Assembly: GCF_001636845.1 (NCBI RefSeq) | Contig: NZ_LITT01000013.1 | Location: 1 to 64,000 of the forward strand | Direction: 5' to 3' | Source of the DNA: Clostridium ljungdahlii | Lineage (GTDB): Bacteria > Bacillota > Clostridia > Clostridiales > Clostridiaceae | Length of the DNA: 64,000 bases | Shown: positions 8,494-17,920 of the stretch, piece after piece | Position numbering within the stretch: the stretch's first letter is position 1 | Layout of the letters: every line of letters starts with the position of its first letter | Translations under genes and position numbers: made by a program | The notes under the pieces: model-generated | Seen by the model: the letters and a program-made list of their open reading frames with translations, nothing else | Database searches by the model: none | What the model was told of the DNA's origin: nothing

Positions 8494-10011
8494 ATGGAGA
8501 AACAACCTATAGTTGAAATGACTGGTATTTCAAAAGAGTTTTCAGGAATAGCAGTTAATGATAAAATCTCATTCTCATTAAACGCTGGAGAAATTCATGC
8601 TCTTTTAGGTGAGAATGGAGCAGGTAAAAGTACACTTATGAATATATTAACGGGTCTTTATAAACCAGATAGCGGTGAAATAAAGATAAATGGGAAAAAT
8701 GTTGAATTCAACTCTCCTAAAGATGCCATAACTTGTGGCATAGGTATGGTACATCAACATTTTAAGTTAGTAAGAGCTTTTACTGTGGCAGAAAACATAA
8801 TGCTAGGACTTAGAAATTTAAAAGAAATTTACAACAAAAAACATATTGAAGATGAAATTGAAAAAAGTGCTCAAGAATATGGACTTTATGTAAATCCTAA
8901 AGCTAAAATATGGCAGCTTACAGTAGGAGAACAACAAAAGGTTGAGATTGTAAAAGTACTTATGTATGGCGCAAAAATACTTATAATGGATGAACCTACA
9001 GCAGTACTTACCCCTAAGGAAGGGGAAGCACTTTATAAAACACTGGGTATTTTAGCTAAAAAGGGAAAATCCATTATAGTGATATCACATAAAATGAGAG
9101 AAGTAATGGAAAATACCAATAGAATTACAGTGCTGCGTGATGGAAAATCCATGGGTACTTTTAACACAAAAGATGTTAAAGAAAAAGATATTGCGAAAAT
9201 GATGGTGGGTGGAAATATAGTACATGTTTCCAGTAAAAAAGCAGTGTCAAATGGAAAGAAAATTTTAGAACTGAAAGATGTGTGTTCAGAGGATAAAAGC
9301 GGATGTGTAAAACTGAGAAATATATCATTTAGCGTACATGAAGGAGAAATATTTGGAGTTGCAGGTATTGATGACAATGGTCAGAAGGAACTGGCAGAAG
9401 TTATTTCAGGTTTGACACCAATAAAAAAAGGAAATATATTCTTAAATGAAGCAAATTGTATAAATGAAAGTAGAAGAAAATTTATAGATAAGGGAATAAG
9501 TTACGTACCAGAAGATAGGATGACTGTAGGTCTTGTAGCTGACATGAATGCTTGCGAAAACATGATACTTGAAAATTATCGAAGGATGCCGGGATATCAT
9601 ATTAATTGGAGAAAAGTATATGATAACACAGTTAATATAATAGAAAAGTTTCATATCAAGATAGCCTCTTTGAATACCCCTGTGAAAACTATGTCAGGGG
9701 GAAATATGCAAAAGCTTCTTTTAGCCAGAGAAATACAGTCAGATCCAAATCTTATTGTTTTGGCATATCCTTTTAGAGGACTTGATATAGGTGCCTCAGA
9801 ATATATAAAAAAACTTTTAATAGATGAAAGAAATGAAGGTAGAGCAATTCTTCTCATTTCTGAAGAACTGGAAGATTTAATACAGCTGTCAGATAGAATA
9901 TGTGTCTTGCATGAAGGCTCTATTATGGGAATAGTAGATTCATCCGAGGTTACTATGGAATCTATTGGACTAATGATGTCTGGAAGTAGAAAGGAGAATT
10001 ACAGTGATTGA
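8494..10011 (+). CDS. Nucleoside/simple-sugar ABC importer ATPase (double ABC domain)
   Basis: 505 residues with two tandem ATP-binding domains, as in RbsA/NupA-type proteins. The first has Walker A GENGAGKST near 40, signature QLTVGEQQKVEI and Walker B ILIMDEPTAVL. The second has a degenerate Walker A (GIDDNGQKE), signature MSGGNMQKLLLARE and an altered Walker B (LIVLAYPFRGLD), so probably only the first site hydrolyses ATP well. It energises the permease pair encoded next. The reading frame overlaps the following permease by 8 bp, indicating translational coupling. Confidence 0.92.
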   Translation: MEKQPIVEMTGISKEFSGIAVNDKISFSLNAGEIHALLGENGAGKSTLMNILTGLYKPDSGEIKINGKNVEFNSPKDAITCGIGMVHQHFKLVRAFTVAENIMLGLRNLKEIYNKKHIEDEIEKSAQEYGLYVNPKAKIWQLTVGEQQKVEIVKVLMYGAKILIMDEPTAVLTPKEGEALYKTLGILAKKGKSIIVISHKMREVMENTNRITVLRDGKSMGTFNTKDVKEKDIAKMMVGGNIVHVSSKKAVSNGKKILELKDVCSEDKSGCVKLRNISFSVHEGEIFGVAGIDDNGQKELAEVISGLTPIKKGNIFLNEANCINESRRKFIDKGISYVPEDRMTVGLVADMNACENMILENYRRMPGYHINWRKVYDNTVNIIEKFHIKIASLNTPVKTMSGGNMQKLLLAREIQSDPNLIVLAYPFRGLDIGASEYIKKLLIDERNEGRAILLISEELEDLIQLSDRICVLHEGSIMGIVDSSEVTMESIGLMMSGSRKENYSD

Positions 10012-11074
10012 CATATTTAAAGGGTGGAAACTAAAAAAGACGAGCTCCTGTTCTATGATGAAAAAAGTAATGGTTTCTATTGCATCTGTAATTGGTGGAA
10101 TTGTATTTTCAGCTATTATTATTGCTATTACTGGAAATGATCCTATAGATGTATGTTCCCAAATATTTTCTGGTGCTTTTGGTTCAACCTATGGACTTTC
10201 AGAAACTGTAGCGAAATCTATACCACTTATGCTTACTTCTCTTGGAGTATCACTGGCTTTTCGTATGCAGCTTTGGAATATAGGCGCTGAAGGTCAGTTT
10301 TTCATGGGAGCTTTTGGAGCTTCTTGGGCCGCACTATCTTTTCCAAACATGCCCGCCTATGAATTGCTGCCACTTATGATGGCAGCAGGATTTATAGCAG
10401 GTGGACTATGGTCAATGGTTGCAGCAATTCCAAAGGCATTTTTAAACATAAATGAAACTATAACTACATTACTTCTCAATTATATAGCTATTCTATGGGT
10501 TCAATATCTGGTGTTTGGACCATGGAAAGATCCAAATGGAAAGAATTTTCCTGTAAGTGCTACATTTTCTAAAAGTGCAACTCTAACTCCATTTGGTAAT
10601 ACAGACATAAATATAGGTCTATTTATTGGAATAGGAATAGCAGTGCTGATGTTTATTGTCTTGAAATATTCTAGATGGGGATATGAGATACGGGTAAGCG
10701 GCGGCAATAAAAGCACCGCAATCTATGCAGGTATGAATTATGTATGTAATATTTTAATTGTTATGTTTATAAGTGGAGGAATTGCAGGGATTGCAGGAAT
10801 GGTAGAGGTATCAGGAGCTATCCATAAACTTCAACAGAATATATCACCTGGATATGGATATACAGCAGTTATAATTGCACTTCTGGCAAGGCTTAGTCCT
10901 TTTGGAATAGTTATTGTTTCTTTCTTTATGGGAGGTCTTTTTGTAGGCGGATATAATTTGCAAACATCAGGTTTTTCATTAAGTATGGTTTTAATGTTTC
11001 AAGGTGCCATATTACTTTTCGTACTGGGGAGCGAAATATTACTCAAGTATAAATTAGTGAGAAAGGAAGCTTGA
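10004..11074 (+). CDS. Nucleoside ABC importer permease (first subunit)
   Basis: 356 residues, hydrophobic throughout with about eight to ten membrane segments. It belongs to the BPD_transp_2 (branched-chain/ribose type) family, YufP/NupB branch; the stretch AFRMQLWNIGAEGQFFMGAFGA is characteristic. The start is a GTG at 10004, preceded by AAGGAG at 7 nt and overlapping the ATPase end. Together with the next gene it should form the heterodimeric membrane channel. Confidence 0.9.
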   Translation: MIDIFKGWKLKKTSSCSMMKKVMVSIASVIGGIVFSAIIIAITGNDPIDVCSQIFSGAFGSTYGLSETVAKSIPLMLTSLGVSLAFRMQLWNIGAEGQFFMGAFGASWAALSFPNMPAYELLPLMMAAGFIAGGLWSMVAAIPKAFLNINETITTLLLNYIAILWVQYLVFGPWKDPNGKNFPVSATFSKSATLTPFGNTDINIGLFIGIGIAVLMFIVLKYSRWGYEIRVSGGNKSTAIYAGMNYVCNILIVMFISGGIAGIAGMVEVSGAIHKLQQNISPGYGYTAVIIALLARLSPFGIVIVSFFMGGLFVGGYNLQTSGFSLSMVLMFQGAILLFVLGSEILLKYKLVRKEA

Positions 11075-11078
11075 CAAT

Positions 11079-12011
11079 ATGAATAGTACTTTTATAATTT
11101 CAGTGTTTGCGGCGGGAGTTGTTGCAGGAACGCCTTTATTATATGCTTGTCTTGGAGAACTTTTGACAGAGAGAGCAGGAGTAATGAATTTAGGTGTAGA
11201 AGGCATGATGCTTGTAGGTGCTGTAACAGGATTTATAGTTAGTATTCATACCAAAAATCAATGGTTGGGATTTATAGCAGGGATTGCAGCTGGTGCGGCT
11301 TTAGCATTTTTTCATGCTGTCCTCACTATAAAGTTAAAAGCCAATCAGGTGGCGAGTGGTGTGGCACTTACTATATTTGGAACGGGACTTAGTGCCTACC
11401 TTGGAAAATCATACATAGGGGCTCTTCCAGCTGCTTCATTTAAAGCTATAGGTATTCCGATTTTAAGTAAAATACCAGTGATAGGGACAATACTTTTCAA
11501 AAATGATCTTTTGGTGTATTTGAGTTTTATACTGGTTTTTGTAATCTGGTTTGAGCTTTATAAAACTAAATCTGGACTTATACTGAGAGCTGTTGGAGAA
11601 AATCCTGCTGCTGCAGATGCTGCAGGAATAAATATTTTTTTAGTAAGGTATGCATGTGTAATTTTAGGCGGCATGCTGTCTGGGGCAGGGGGTGCCTATA
11701 TATCCCTTGCCTATTCTCCTTCATGGAGTGAAAATATGACAGCAGGGCGAGGATGGATTGCTATAGCTCTTGTGATATTTGCATTGTGGGATCCAATTCG
11801 TGCTGTAGTAGGAGCTTATATTTTCGGAATTATAAGTTCACTGGGTCTTCACCTTCAGGCGTTTGGTTTTGTTATTCCTACATATATACTACAAATGCTT
11901 CCTTATATTTTTACTTTTGTAGTTCTAATTTTTACAACTAGAGAAACTAAAAATAGACCTTCAGCTATGCCTAAAGCTTTAGGTATTTCATATTCAAGGG
12001 AAGAAAGATAA
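11079..12011 (+). CDS. Nucleoside ABC importer permease (second subunit)
   Basis: 310 residues, the YufQ/NupC-type partner permease. It is strongly hydrophobic with the family block ERAGVMNLGVEGMMLVGAV near residues 30-50 and ENPAAADAAGIN in a cytoplasmic loop expected to contact the ATPase. It starts 4 bp after the previous stop codon, and the operon ends at a strong hairpin shared with pdxT. Confidence 0.9.
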   Translation: MNSTFIISVFAAGVVAGTPLLYACLGELLTERAGVMNLGVEGMMLVGAVTGFIVSIHTKNQWLGFIAGIAAGAALAFFHAVLTIKLKANQVASGVALTIFGTGLSAYLGKSYIGALPAASFKAIGIPILSKIPVIGTILFKNDLLVYLSFILVFVIWFELYKTKSGLILRAVGENPAAADAAGINIFLVRYACVILGGMLSGAGGAYISLAYSPSWSENMTAGRGWIAIALVIFALWDPIRAVVGAYIFGIISSLGLHLQAFGFVIPTYILQMLPYIFTFVVLIFTTRETKNRPSAMPKALGISYSREER

Positions 12012-12028
12012 TTTTCTAAATAAAAAAC

Positions 12029-12058
12029 TTAGGATTTTAATTGAAATCCTAAGCTTTT
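12029..12058. terminator. Bidirectional terminator between importer operon and pdxT
   Basis: CTTAGGATTT (12029-12038) pairs with AAATCCTAAG (12045-12054), with A-rich sequence on the left and T-rich on the right. It can end both convergent transcripts. Confidence 0.85.
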
Positions 12059-12061
12059 ATT

Positions 12062-12628
12062 TTATCTGCACATGGATAAAAAATATTTGTGGAAGTTTAA
12101 GTCTTCTGTAAGCTCGGGGTGAAATGAGGTTGTCAAAATGTTTTTATATTTTGCTGCCACTACATGCTTATCTATACTACATAAGTTTTTAACATTACTT
12201 CCTATGGCAGTAATAAAAGGAGCTCTTATAAAAACTAAAGGTATTTTAGAAGAAGATACTTGGGGAATTAAAGCTTCTGTACTAAAACTATTGATTTGAC
12301 TTCCATAGGCATTTCTTTTCACCTTAATATCCATAACTTTTAGATAGCCTTCATTTGAATCTTCTATAGAATTTGCAAGCAATATCATCCCTGCACAGGT
12401 TCCCCAAGTAGGCAATCCATTTAATATTTTTTCTCGCAGGGGTTCCATCATATTTGTGTCTATTAAAAGTTTTCCTATTGTGGTACTTTCTCCACCAGGA
12501 AGTATGATACCATCGATGTCATCCAGCTGATAAGAATTTTTTATTTCTACAGCATCAGATTTAAGCATTTTAATATGGTGAATATGCTCTGCTACTCCAC
12601 CTTGAAATGATAATACTCCGATTTTCAT
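12062..12628 (-). CDS. pdxT: Pyridoxal 5'-phosphate synthase glutaminase subunit
   Basis: 188 residues, a class I glutaminase. [12 protein letters not shown] opens the protein, [11 protein letters not shown] forms the oxyanion region, the nucleophile Cys lies in WGTCAGMI near 78, and the His/Glu pair is in SFHPELTED near the end. It releases ammonia from glutamine and channels it to PdxS. The gene follows pdxS with a 3-bp gap. Confidence 0.96.
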   Translation of the reverse strand: MKIGVLSFQGGVAEHIHHIKMLKSDAVEIKNSYQLDDIDGIILPGGESTTIGKLLIDTNMMEPLREKILNGLPTWGTCAGMILLANSIEDSNEGYLKVMDIKVKRNAYGSQINSFSTEALIPQVSSSKIPLVFIRAPFITAIGSNVKNLCSIDKHVVAAKYKNILTTSFHPELTEDLNFHKYFLSMCR

Positions 12629-12631
12629 GAT

Positions 12632-13501
12632 TTACCATCCTCGCTGTGCATATTTTTGATCTAAATTATCAATTTCAAGTCCGGGCATTGCTTCTCCAAG
12701 GTCTTCTGAAACTTCTTCAATTTTTTTAGGATCATTGTAATAAGTTGTAGCAAGTACTATAGCATTTGCTCTTTTTTGTGGATTTTGAGATTTAAATATT
12801 CCAGAACCTACAAATACCCCCTCAGCTCCAAGCTGCATCATAAGTGCAGCATCTGCTGGAGTTGCGATGCCACCTGCTGCAAAGTTTACTACTGGTAGCT
12901 TTCCTTTTTCCCATATATATTTTATTAAATCATAAGGTGCTTCAAATTCTTTTGCAAGTGTCATAAGCTCTTCTTTTTTTGCACTTTTAACTTTTGAGAT
13001 ATCATCTACCATAGTTCTCATATGAGTTACAGCTTCAACAACATTTCCAGTTCCAGCTTCACCTTTTGTTCTTATCATTGCAGCTCCTTCACCGATTCTT
13101 CTCAGGGCTTCACCTAAATTTCTAGCGCCGCATACAAAAGGTACTTTGAAGTCCCATTTATTTATATGGTAAGAGTTATCTGCAGGAGTTAAAACTTCAC
13201 TTTCATCTATAAAATCTATATTCAACTGCTGAAGCACCTGGGCTTCAACAAAATGACCTATTCTAACTTTTGCCATAACAGGTATGGATACAGATTCCTG
13301 TATTTCTTTTATCATTTTAGGATCAGACATTCTAGCTACCCCTCCCTCTTTTCTTATATCAGAGGGAACTCTTTCTAAAGCCATAACCGCACAGGCTCCA
13401 GCTTTTTCAGCAATAATGGCTTGTTCTTTATTTACTACGTCCATTATTACTCCACCTTTTAACATCTGGGCTAAGTTTTTATTTATTTCATATTGTCCCA
13501 T
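12632..13501 (-). CDS. pdxS: Pyridoxal 5'-phosphate synthase lyase subunit
   Basis: 289 residues, a highly conserved TIM-barrel protein. Recognisable blocks are [41 protein letters not shown] (with the active-site Lys), [13 protein letters not shown] and [19 protein letters not shown]. It builds PLP from ribose 5-phosphate, glyceraldehyde 3-phosphate and ammonia in a 12+12 complex with PdxT. The ATG follows GGAGGATAAT. The pair forms a two-gene operon with a promoter in the 350-bp gap shared with the K+ importer gene. Confidence 0.97.
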   Translation of the reverse strand: MGQYEINKNLAQMLKGGVIMDVVNKEQAIIAEKAGACAVMALERVPSDIRKEGGVARMSDPKMIKEIQESVSIPVMAKVRIGHFVEAQVLQQLNIDFIDESEVLTPADNSYHINKWDFKVPFVCGARNLGEALRRIGEGAAMIRTKGEAGTGNVVEAVTHMRTMVDDISKVKSAKKEELMTLAKEFEAPYDLIKYIWEKGKLPVVNFAAGGIATPADAALMMQLGAEGVFVGSGIFKSQNPQKRANAIVLATTYYNDPKKIEEVSEDLGEAMPGLEIDNLDQKYAQRGW

Positions 13502-13671
13502 ATTATTATCCTCCTATATTATCTAAAGATTTATCGATTAAGTTATAAAATCTCCATGAACTAGTATTAATGGAGTCTATAATAAATGAATGAAATAAAG
13601 CTTTATTATTTATATATTATATTCATAATTAAGTATTTGCAAAATGTAACGGTACACTTTTAAATAGAATC

Positions 13672-13737
13672 TTTATAGAATCTTTATACAGGCAAGTACA
13701 ATCTTAACTCAAAATTTATGTTCAAGGTGGTAATATA
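13672..13737 (+). promoter_or_regulatory. Conserved upstream element of kimA (copy 1, shared with kdp)
   Basis: The run AGGCAAG-(4)-ATCTTAACTC-(16)-AAGGTG lies here with the same internal spacing as an element upstream of the kdp operon (15,912-15,976). AGGCAAG and ATCTTAACTC are identical in the two copies, and the following T/A-rich stretch and AGGTG are similar. It is probably a promoter plus binding site for a common potassium regulator, for which KdpE is the obvious candidate. After AGGTG the kimA copy has GTA where the kdp copy has ATG. Confidence 0.5.
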
Positions 13738-13767
13738 GTAAAATCAAAATTAGGAAATCAACTTAGC

Positions 13768-13862
13768 ATGGGGCTTAATATAGCAATAATAACACTGAGG
13801 GAAATACCGTATTTTGGAAATGACTATGAAATTACTTTTAGAGGTGTTAAAAATGAATCTTA
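13768..13862 (+). CDS. Possible leader peptide ORF ahead of kimA
   Basis: A 31-codon frame beginning ATG GGG CTT AAT stops at 13,860-13,862, overlapping the kimA start. The frame extends upstream to the GTA that follows the shared AGGTG, so it sits where the small first gene of kdp sits. Its sequence does not resemble that peptide, and its own ribosome site is weak. It may be a decayed small gene or chance. Confidence 0.2.
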
Positions 13863-15709
13863 ATTTAGGAAATGTCTCAAATGCTCTTATAGGTAAAAGC
13901 TTAAAAACTGAAGAATTAAAAGGAGAAAAGTTCAATGTATTTTGGGGACTGCCAATAATGTCAAGTGATGCTATCTCCTCTGTGGCTTATGCTGGAGAAG
14001 AAATATTATTGATACTTATGCCGGTTATGGGCCTTTTGTCTTATAGATATATGCTCTATGCTTCACTATGCATTATATTTTTGCTGTTTATGCTTATATT
14101 TTCATATAGACAAACTATAGATGCTTATCCAGGTGGTGGAGGTTCTTATATTGTAGCAACGGATAATTTGGGGACAACCGCTGGTCTTGTAGCAGGTGCT
14201 TCTTTAATTATTGATTATATATTGACAGTAGCAGTAAGTGCTTCAGCAGGAACTGCCGCTATAACTTCAGCAATACCATCCCTGCTTCCACACACAGTTA
14301 CTATTACTTTAGCACTTATAACAATTTTAGTAATTGGAAATTTAAAAGGTATAAGAGAATCTTCAAAGGTATTTGGAGTTCCAACCTATATATTTATATT
14401 TTTAGTATTAGTTATGCTTATATGGGGAATAATAAAAATAAATTTTATGGGATATATACCTAAATCCAGTTACAAAATACCTGATGTTTCTGGAACTATA
14501 ACCATATTTCTATTTTTAAAGGCTTTTGCAGCAGGGTGTACAGCTTTAACAGGTGTGGAAGCTGTAAGTAATGGAGTTCCAAACTTTAGGGAACCATCAC
14601 AGAAAAATGCTAAGATTGTGTTAATGCTTCTAGCTTTTATAGTACTTTTAATGTTTGGTGGAATTTCCTATTTAGCTACACTTTATCATGCTGTTCCAAA
14701 TTCTAATGTAACTGTAGTTGCTCAGATTTCATGGCAGGTATTTAATGGAGGAATTTTATTTTATATAATTCAGGCAGCTACAGCCATCATACTTGTTATG
14801 GCATGTAATACTGCTTTTGCAGGACTGCCGCTGTTACTTGCCCTTATGGCTAAAGATGGATATGCACCAAGACAGTTTGCAAAACGTGGTAAAAGACTTA
14901 ATTATTCCAATGGTATAATAATGCTTGGTTTGCTAGCTGCTATATTAGTTATAATATTTAGAGGAGATACCCACTATTTGCTAGGGCTTTATGCTGTAGG
15001 AGTCTTTATATCATTTACTTTATCTCAGTGTGGTATGTTCAAAAGATGGACTAAAATTAAAGTAAAAGGATGGAGACACAAGGCATTTATAAATGGATTA
15101 GGAGGAATATTAACTTTTGTTACAACTATTATTATAGGAGTTACTAGGTTTACTCGTGGTGCGTGGGTAGTTTTCATACTTATACCTATAATTGTATATA
15201 CCATGGAAAAGATAAAAAAACATTACTTAAAAGTTGCACAGCAGCTGCGGCTTTCCATGGATGAACTGAGAAAATATGAGAAGATAAGTTTTGAGGGTCA
15301 AAAGAGATACGTAATAGTACCTATAGATACCTTAAATAAATCTTTCCTGAAAGCTTTAAATTATGCTAGAACTATATCCGAGAATATAATAATATTTCAT
15401 GTTTCTGTAGATGATGAGGTCACTAATAAACTTTTAAAGAAATGGAATGAATATAATATAGGTATACCTATAATAGTGAAGAAATCTCCTTATAGAAGCA
15501 TTATAAAGCCTCTTGCAAAGTTTATAGATTCTGAAGAGTATGCTGCAGGACCTAAGGATACAATAACTGTTGTACTTCCACAATTTGTAGTCACTAAATG
15601 GTGGGGAAATATTTTGCACAATCAAACTGCATTATTGATTAAAACTATTCTTCTTAAAAGAAGAAATATAGCAATAGTTACAGTACCTTATATAATTGAT
15701 GAAAATTAA
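13853..15709 (+). CDS. kimA: KimA/YdaO-type potassium importer (KUP superfamily)
   Basis: 618 residues from the ATG at 13,853, chosen for AGAGGTG 6 nt upstream. The N-terminal two thirds is an APC-fold transporter with about twelve helices: DAISSVAYAGEEILL near 45, AYPGGGGSYIVATDNLG near 95, GVEAVSNGVPNF in the middle. The C-terminal 160 residues form a cytoplasmic domain starting around KKHYLKVAQQLRLSMDE, as in KimA, a high-affinity K+/H+ symporter known in Bacillus subtilis to be controlled by c-di-AMP. It stands directly ahead of the kdp operon and shares its upstream element, which fits a potassium role. An amino-acid permease is the alternative family reading. Confidence 0.85.
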   Translation: MNLNLGNVSNALIGKSLKTEELKGEKFNVFWGLPIMSSDAISSVAYAGEEILLILMPVMGLLSYRYMLYASLCIIFLLFMLIFSYRQTIDAYPGGGGSYIVATDNLGTTAGLVAGASLIIDYILTVAVSASAGTAAITSAIPSLLPHTVTITLALITILVIGNLKGIRESSKVFGVPTYIFIFLVLVMLIWGIIKINFMGYIPKSSYKIPDVSGTITIFLFLKAFAAGCTALTGVEAVSNGVPNFREPSQKNAKIVLMLLAFIVLLMFGGISYLATLYHAVPNSNVTVVAQISWQVFNGGILFYIIQAATAIILVMACNTAFAGLPLLLALMAKDGYAPRQFAKRGKRLNYSNGIIMLGLLAAILVIIFRGDTHYLLGLYAVGVFISFTLSQCGMFKRWTKIKVKGWRHKAFINGLGGILTFVTTIIIGVTRFTRGAWVVFILIPIIVYTMEKIKKHYLKVAQQLRLSMDELRKYEKISFEGQKRYVIVPIDTLNKSFLKALNYARTISENIIIFHVSVDDEVTNKLLKKWNEYNIGIPIIVKKSPYRSIIKPLAKFIDSEEYAAGPKDTITVVLPQFVVTKWWGNILHNQTALLIKTILLKRRNIAIVTVPYIIDEN

Positions 15710-15732
15710 ATATGTATAGAGATTCTAAACCC

Positions 15733-15780
15733 AAAATAAACTTATGCTCCGAATATTTTTACGCATAAGTTTATTTTTTA
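15733..15780 (+). terminator. Terminator of kimA, short member of a palindromic repeat family
   Basis: A 15-bp perfect stem (aaaataaacttatgc, 15,733-15,747) pairs with gcataagtttatttt (15,763-15,777), followed by Ts. The arms and the flanking gttagaaaac resemble the outer parts of the long palindromes at 47.9 and 63.8 kb. Confidence 0.8.
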
Positions 15781-15911
15781 GTTAGAAAACCTATAATTAT
15801 TTTTTTTCAGAGAAAAGTATTTTAGCTTTGAGAATTATAATAGCAAAAGAAATAGAAAATAAAGAAAGAGATTCACATTTTGTGGGTTTCTTTTTTTTGG
15901 GAAATAAACAT

Positions 15912-15976
15912 TTATGCAATTTTTACATAGGCAAGGTTTATCTTAACTCTAATTTTATACATTAGGTGATAGTATT
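15912..15976 (+). promoter_or_regulatory. Conserved upstream element of the kdp operon (copy 2)
   Basis: It carries AGGCAAG, ATCTTAACTC and AGGTG at the same spacing as the kimA copy. TTTACAT upstream and a TTTTATAC stretch inside may be promoter parts. AGGTG lies 8 nt before the ATG of the first small kdp gene, so the right end of the element also serves as its ribosome site. Confidence 0.5.
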
Positions 15977-16105
15977 ATGGCTAAGAAATATGGGGGAGGG
16001 ATAGAAATGCTGGATATTATATTTGTAGCTTTGCTTTTAATAGGATTTTTGTCATTAAAACATTTTACATCCTGGTGTGAAAACCAAATAAGTAAAAAAC
16101 AATAA
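15977..16105 (+). CDS. Small membrane peptide at head of kdp operon (KdpZ-like)
   Basis: 42 residues from ATG 15,977, which has AGGTG 8 nt upstream with the same spacing as kdpX. A second start at 16,007 (32 residues) has GGGGGAGGG ahead of it. One hydrophobic segment, DIIFVALLLIGFLSL, is followed by a charged tail. The C. acetobutylicum kdp operon is known to begin with two small hydrophobic peptides (kdpZ, kdpY); position and nature fit, but I cannot verify homology. Confidence 0.6.
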   Translation: MAKKYGGGIEMLDIIFVALLLIGFLSLKHFTSWCENQISKKQ

Positions 16106-16120
16106 ATTGGAGGGATATTT

Positions 16121-16198
16121 ATGATCTTTTTAGGAATTGTAATTATATTATTGTTTGTATATCTGTGCTATGCACTGTTTAATCCGGAAAAGTTTTAA
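16121..16198 (+). CDS. kdpF: Potassium-transporting ATPase KdpF subunit
   Basis: 25 residues, a single membrane helix followed by the typical ending YALFNPEKF. KdpF stabilises the KdpABC complex. GGAGGG lies 6 nt before the ATG. The gene falls between the first small peptide and kdpA. Confidence 0.85.
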   Translation: MIFLGIVIILLFVYLCYALFNPEKF

Positions 16199-16222
16199 CT
16201 ATAGGATGTGGAGGTTAATGAT

Positions 16223-17896
16223 ATGGAGATAATTGAAATAGGTATTGTGCTTCTTATTTTTGTTTTACTTTGTATTCCGACAGGTAAATACATCTATAAA
16301 GTTGCAGAACATGAAAAAACATTTTTAGATCCTGTACTAGATAAAGTAGATAATTTTATTTATAAAGTTTCAGGGATAACAAAAGAAGAAATGACATGGA
16401 AACAATATATTGGAGCTTTACTTTTATGTAATCTTGTTCCAGCTATTTTAACTTATATAATTTTAAGAATTCAATTTGTGCCTGTTTTCAATCCAAACCA
16501 TATAGGAAGTATGGAACAAGGGCTTACATTTAACACTGTAATAAGTTTTCTAACTAATACGAATTTACAAGATTACAGTGGGGAATCAGGGCTTTCCTAT
16601 TTTAGCCAGATGATAGTAATTACATTTTTTATGTTTCTTGCAGCATCAACAGGTCTTTCTATAGCACTGGCATTTATGAGAGGACTTGCAGGAAAGAAAA
16701 AAACACTGGGGAATTTTTATGTAGATTATGTAAGAATTATAACAAGAATACTTCTTCCTGTGTGTATTGTAATATCTATATTTTATATTCAACAGGGTGT
16801 CCCACAGACATTATCAGCTAATAAAACAATTACTACTATAGAGGGAAAGCTCCAGGACATTCCAATGGGACCTGTAGCAAGCTTGGAATCAGTAAAACTA
16901 TTTGGAACTAATGGAGGAGGATTCTTTGGTGCTAATTCAGCTCATCCATTTGAAAATCCAACACCACTTACAAATGCTTTTGAGATAATTTCATTTCTTC
17001 TCTTTGCAGGAGCAACTGTGGTATGTTTTGGACATATGATTAAAAAGAAGAAACAGGCTATATCTATATTTTCAGCTATGAGTATGTTATTTGTAATTGG
17101 CATTGTAATATGTTATGCAGCTGAAAAAGCAGGTAATCCTATACTTGGACATTTAGGACTTAATCAAATTATGGGTAATATGGAAGGCAAGGAAGTTAGA
17201 TTTGGAATACCTATGTCTGCACTTTTTACTACAGCTACTACGGCTACATCCTGTGGTGCTGTTAATAATATGCATGATTCACTGACACCTATAGGTGGAC
17301 TTGTGGCACTTGTAAATATGATGCTCAATGTAATATTTGGTGGAAAAGGTGTAGGGTTTATGAATATGATCATGTATGCCATACTTACTGTTTTCCTGTG
17401 TGGACTTATGGTAGGAAGAACTCCTGAATTTCTTTCAAAAAAAATTGAGGGAAAAGAAATCAAATTAATAGCACTTGCTATAATTATACACCCATTTTTG
17501 ATACTCATGTTTTCAGCTTTAGCTTTAGTTATGCCTCAGGGTGTTTCTAGTATATCAAATCCTGGATTTCATGGACTTAGTCAAATAATATATCAATTTG
17601 CTAGTTCTGCAGCAAACAATGGATCTGGTTTCGAAGGACTTGGCGATAACACCATGTTTTGGAATACAACTGCAGGCATAGTAATGTTTTTCGGAAGATA
17701 TTTGTCTATGGTAATACTGCTTGCAGTATCGGTATCTTTAGCTTCAAAGAAGGCAATACCTGTAACTGCAGGTACATTTAAAACAGACAATGCGGTATTT
17801 ACTATAACTTTAGTATTTATTGTCTTGATAATTGGTGCACTTACGTTTTTTCCAGCATTGTCTCTTGGACCTATTGCAGAGCAGCTTACATTATGA
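16223..17896 (+). CDS. kdpA: Potassium-transporting ATPase subunit A (K+ channel-like)
   Basis: 557 residues from the ATG at 16,223, with GGAGG 8 nt upstream; a GTG five codons earlier is in frame but lies over that site. KdpA forms the selectivity-filter subunit. Filter-type loops are visible: TNTNLQDYSGESGLSY near 115, GTNGGGFFGANSAHPFENP near 230, TTATTATSCGAVNNMHDS near 345 and SSAANNGSGFEGL near 470. It takes up K+ from the outside and passes it to KdpB. Confidence 0.97.
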   Translation: MEIIEIGIVLLIFVLLCIPTGKYIYKVAEHEKTFLDPVLDKVDNFIYKVSGITKEEMTWKQYIGALLLCNLVPAILTYIILRIQFVPVFNPNHIGSMEQGLTFNTVISFLTNTNLQDYSGESGLSYFSQMIVITFFMFLAASTGLSIALAFMRGLAGKKKTLGNFYVDYVRIITRILLPVCIVISIFYIQQGVPQTLSANKTITTIEGKLQDIPMGPVASLESVKLFGTNGGGFFGANSAHPFENPTPLTNAFEIISFLLFAGATVVCFGHMIKKKKQAISIFSAMSMLFVIGIVICYAAEKAGNPILGHLGLNQIMGNMEGKEVRFGIPMSALFTTATTATSCGAVNNMHDSLTPIGGLVALVNMMLNVIFGGKGVGFMNMIMYAILTVFLCGLMVGRTPEFLSKKIEGKEIKLIALAIIIHPFLILMFSALALVMPQGVSSISNPGFHGLSQIIYQFASSAANNGSGFEGLGDNTMFWNTTAGIVMFFGRYLSMVILLAVSVSLASKKAIPVTAGTFKTDNAVFTITLVFIVLIIGALTFFPALSLGPIAEQLTL

Positions 17897-17920
17897 ATAT
17901 AAAAAGGGAATGGTGTGATT

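Noticed and set aside
13502-13852. c-di-AMP (ydaO) riboswitch before kimA
   Set aside because: The gene family often has one, but none of the conserved ydaO blocks occurs in the gap.
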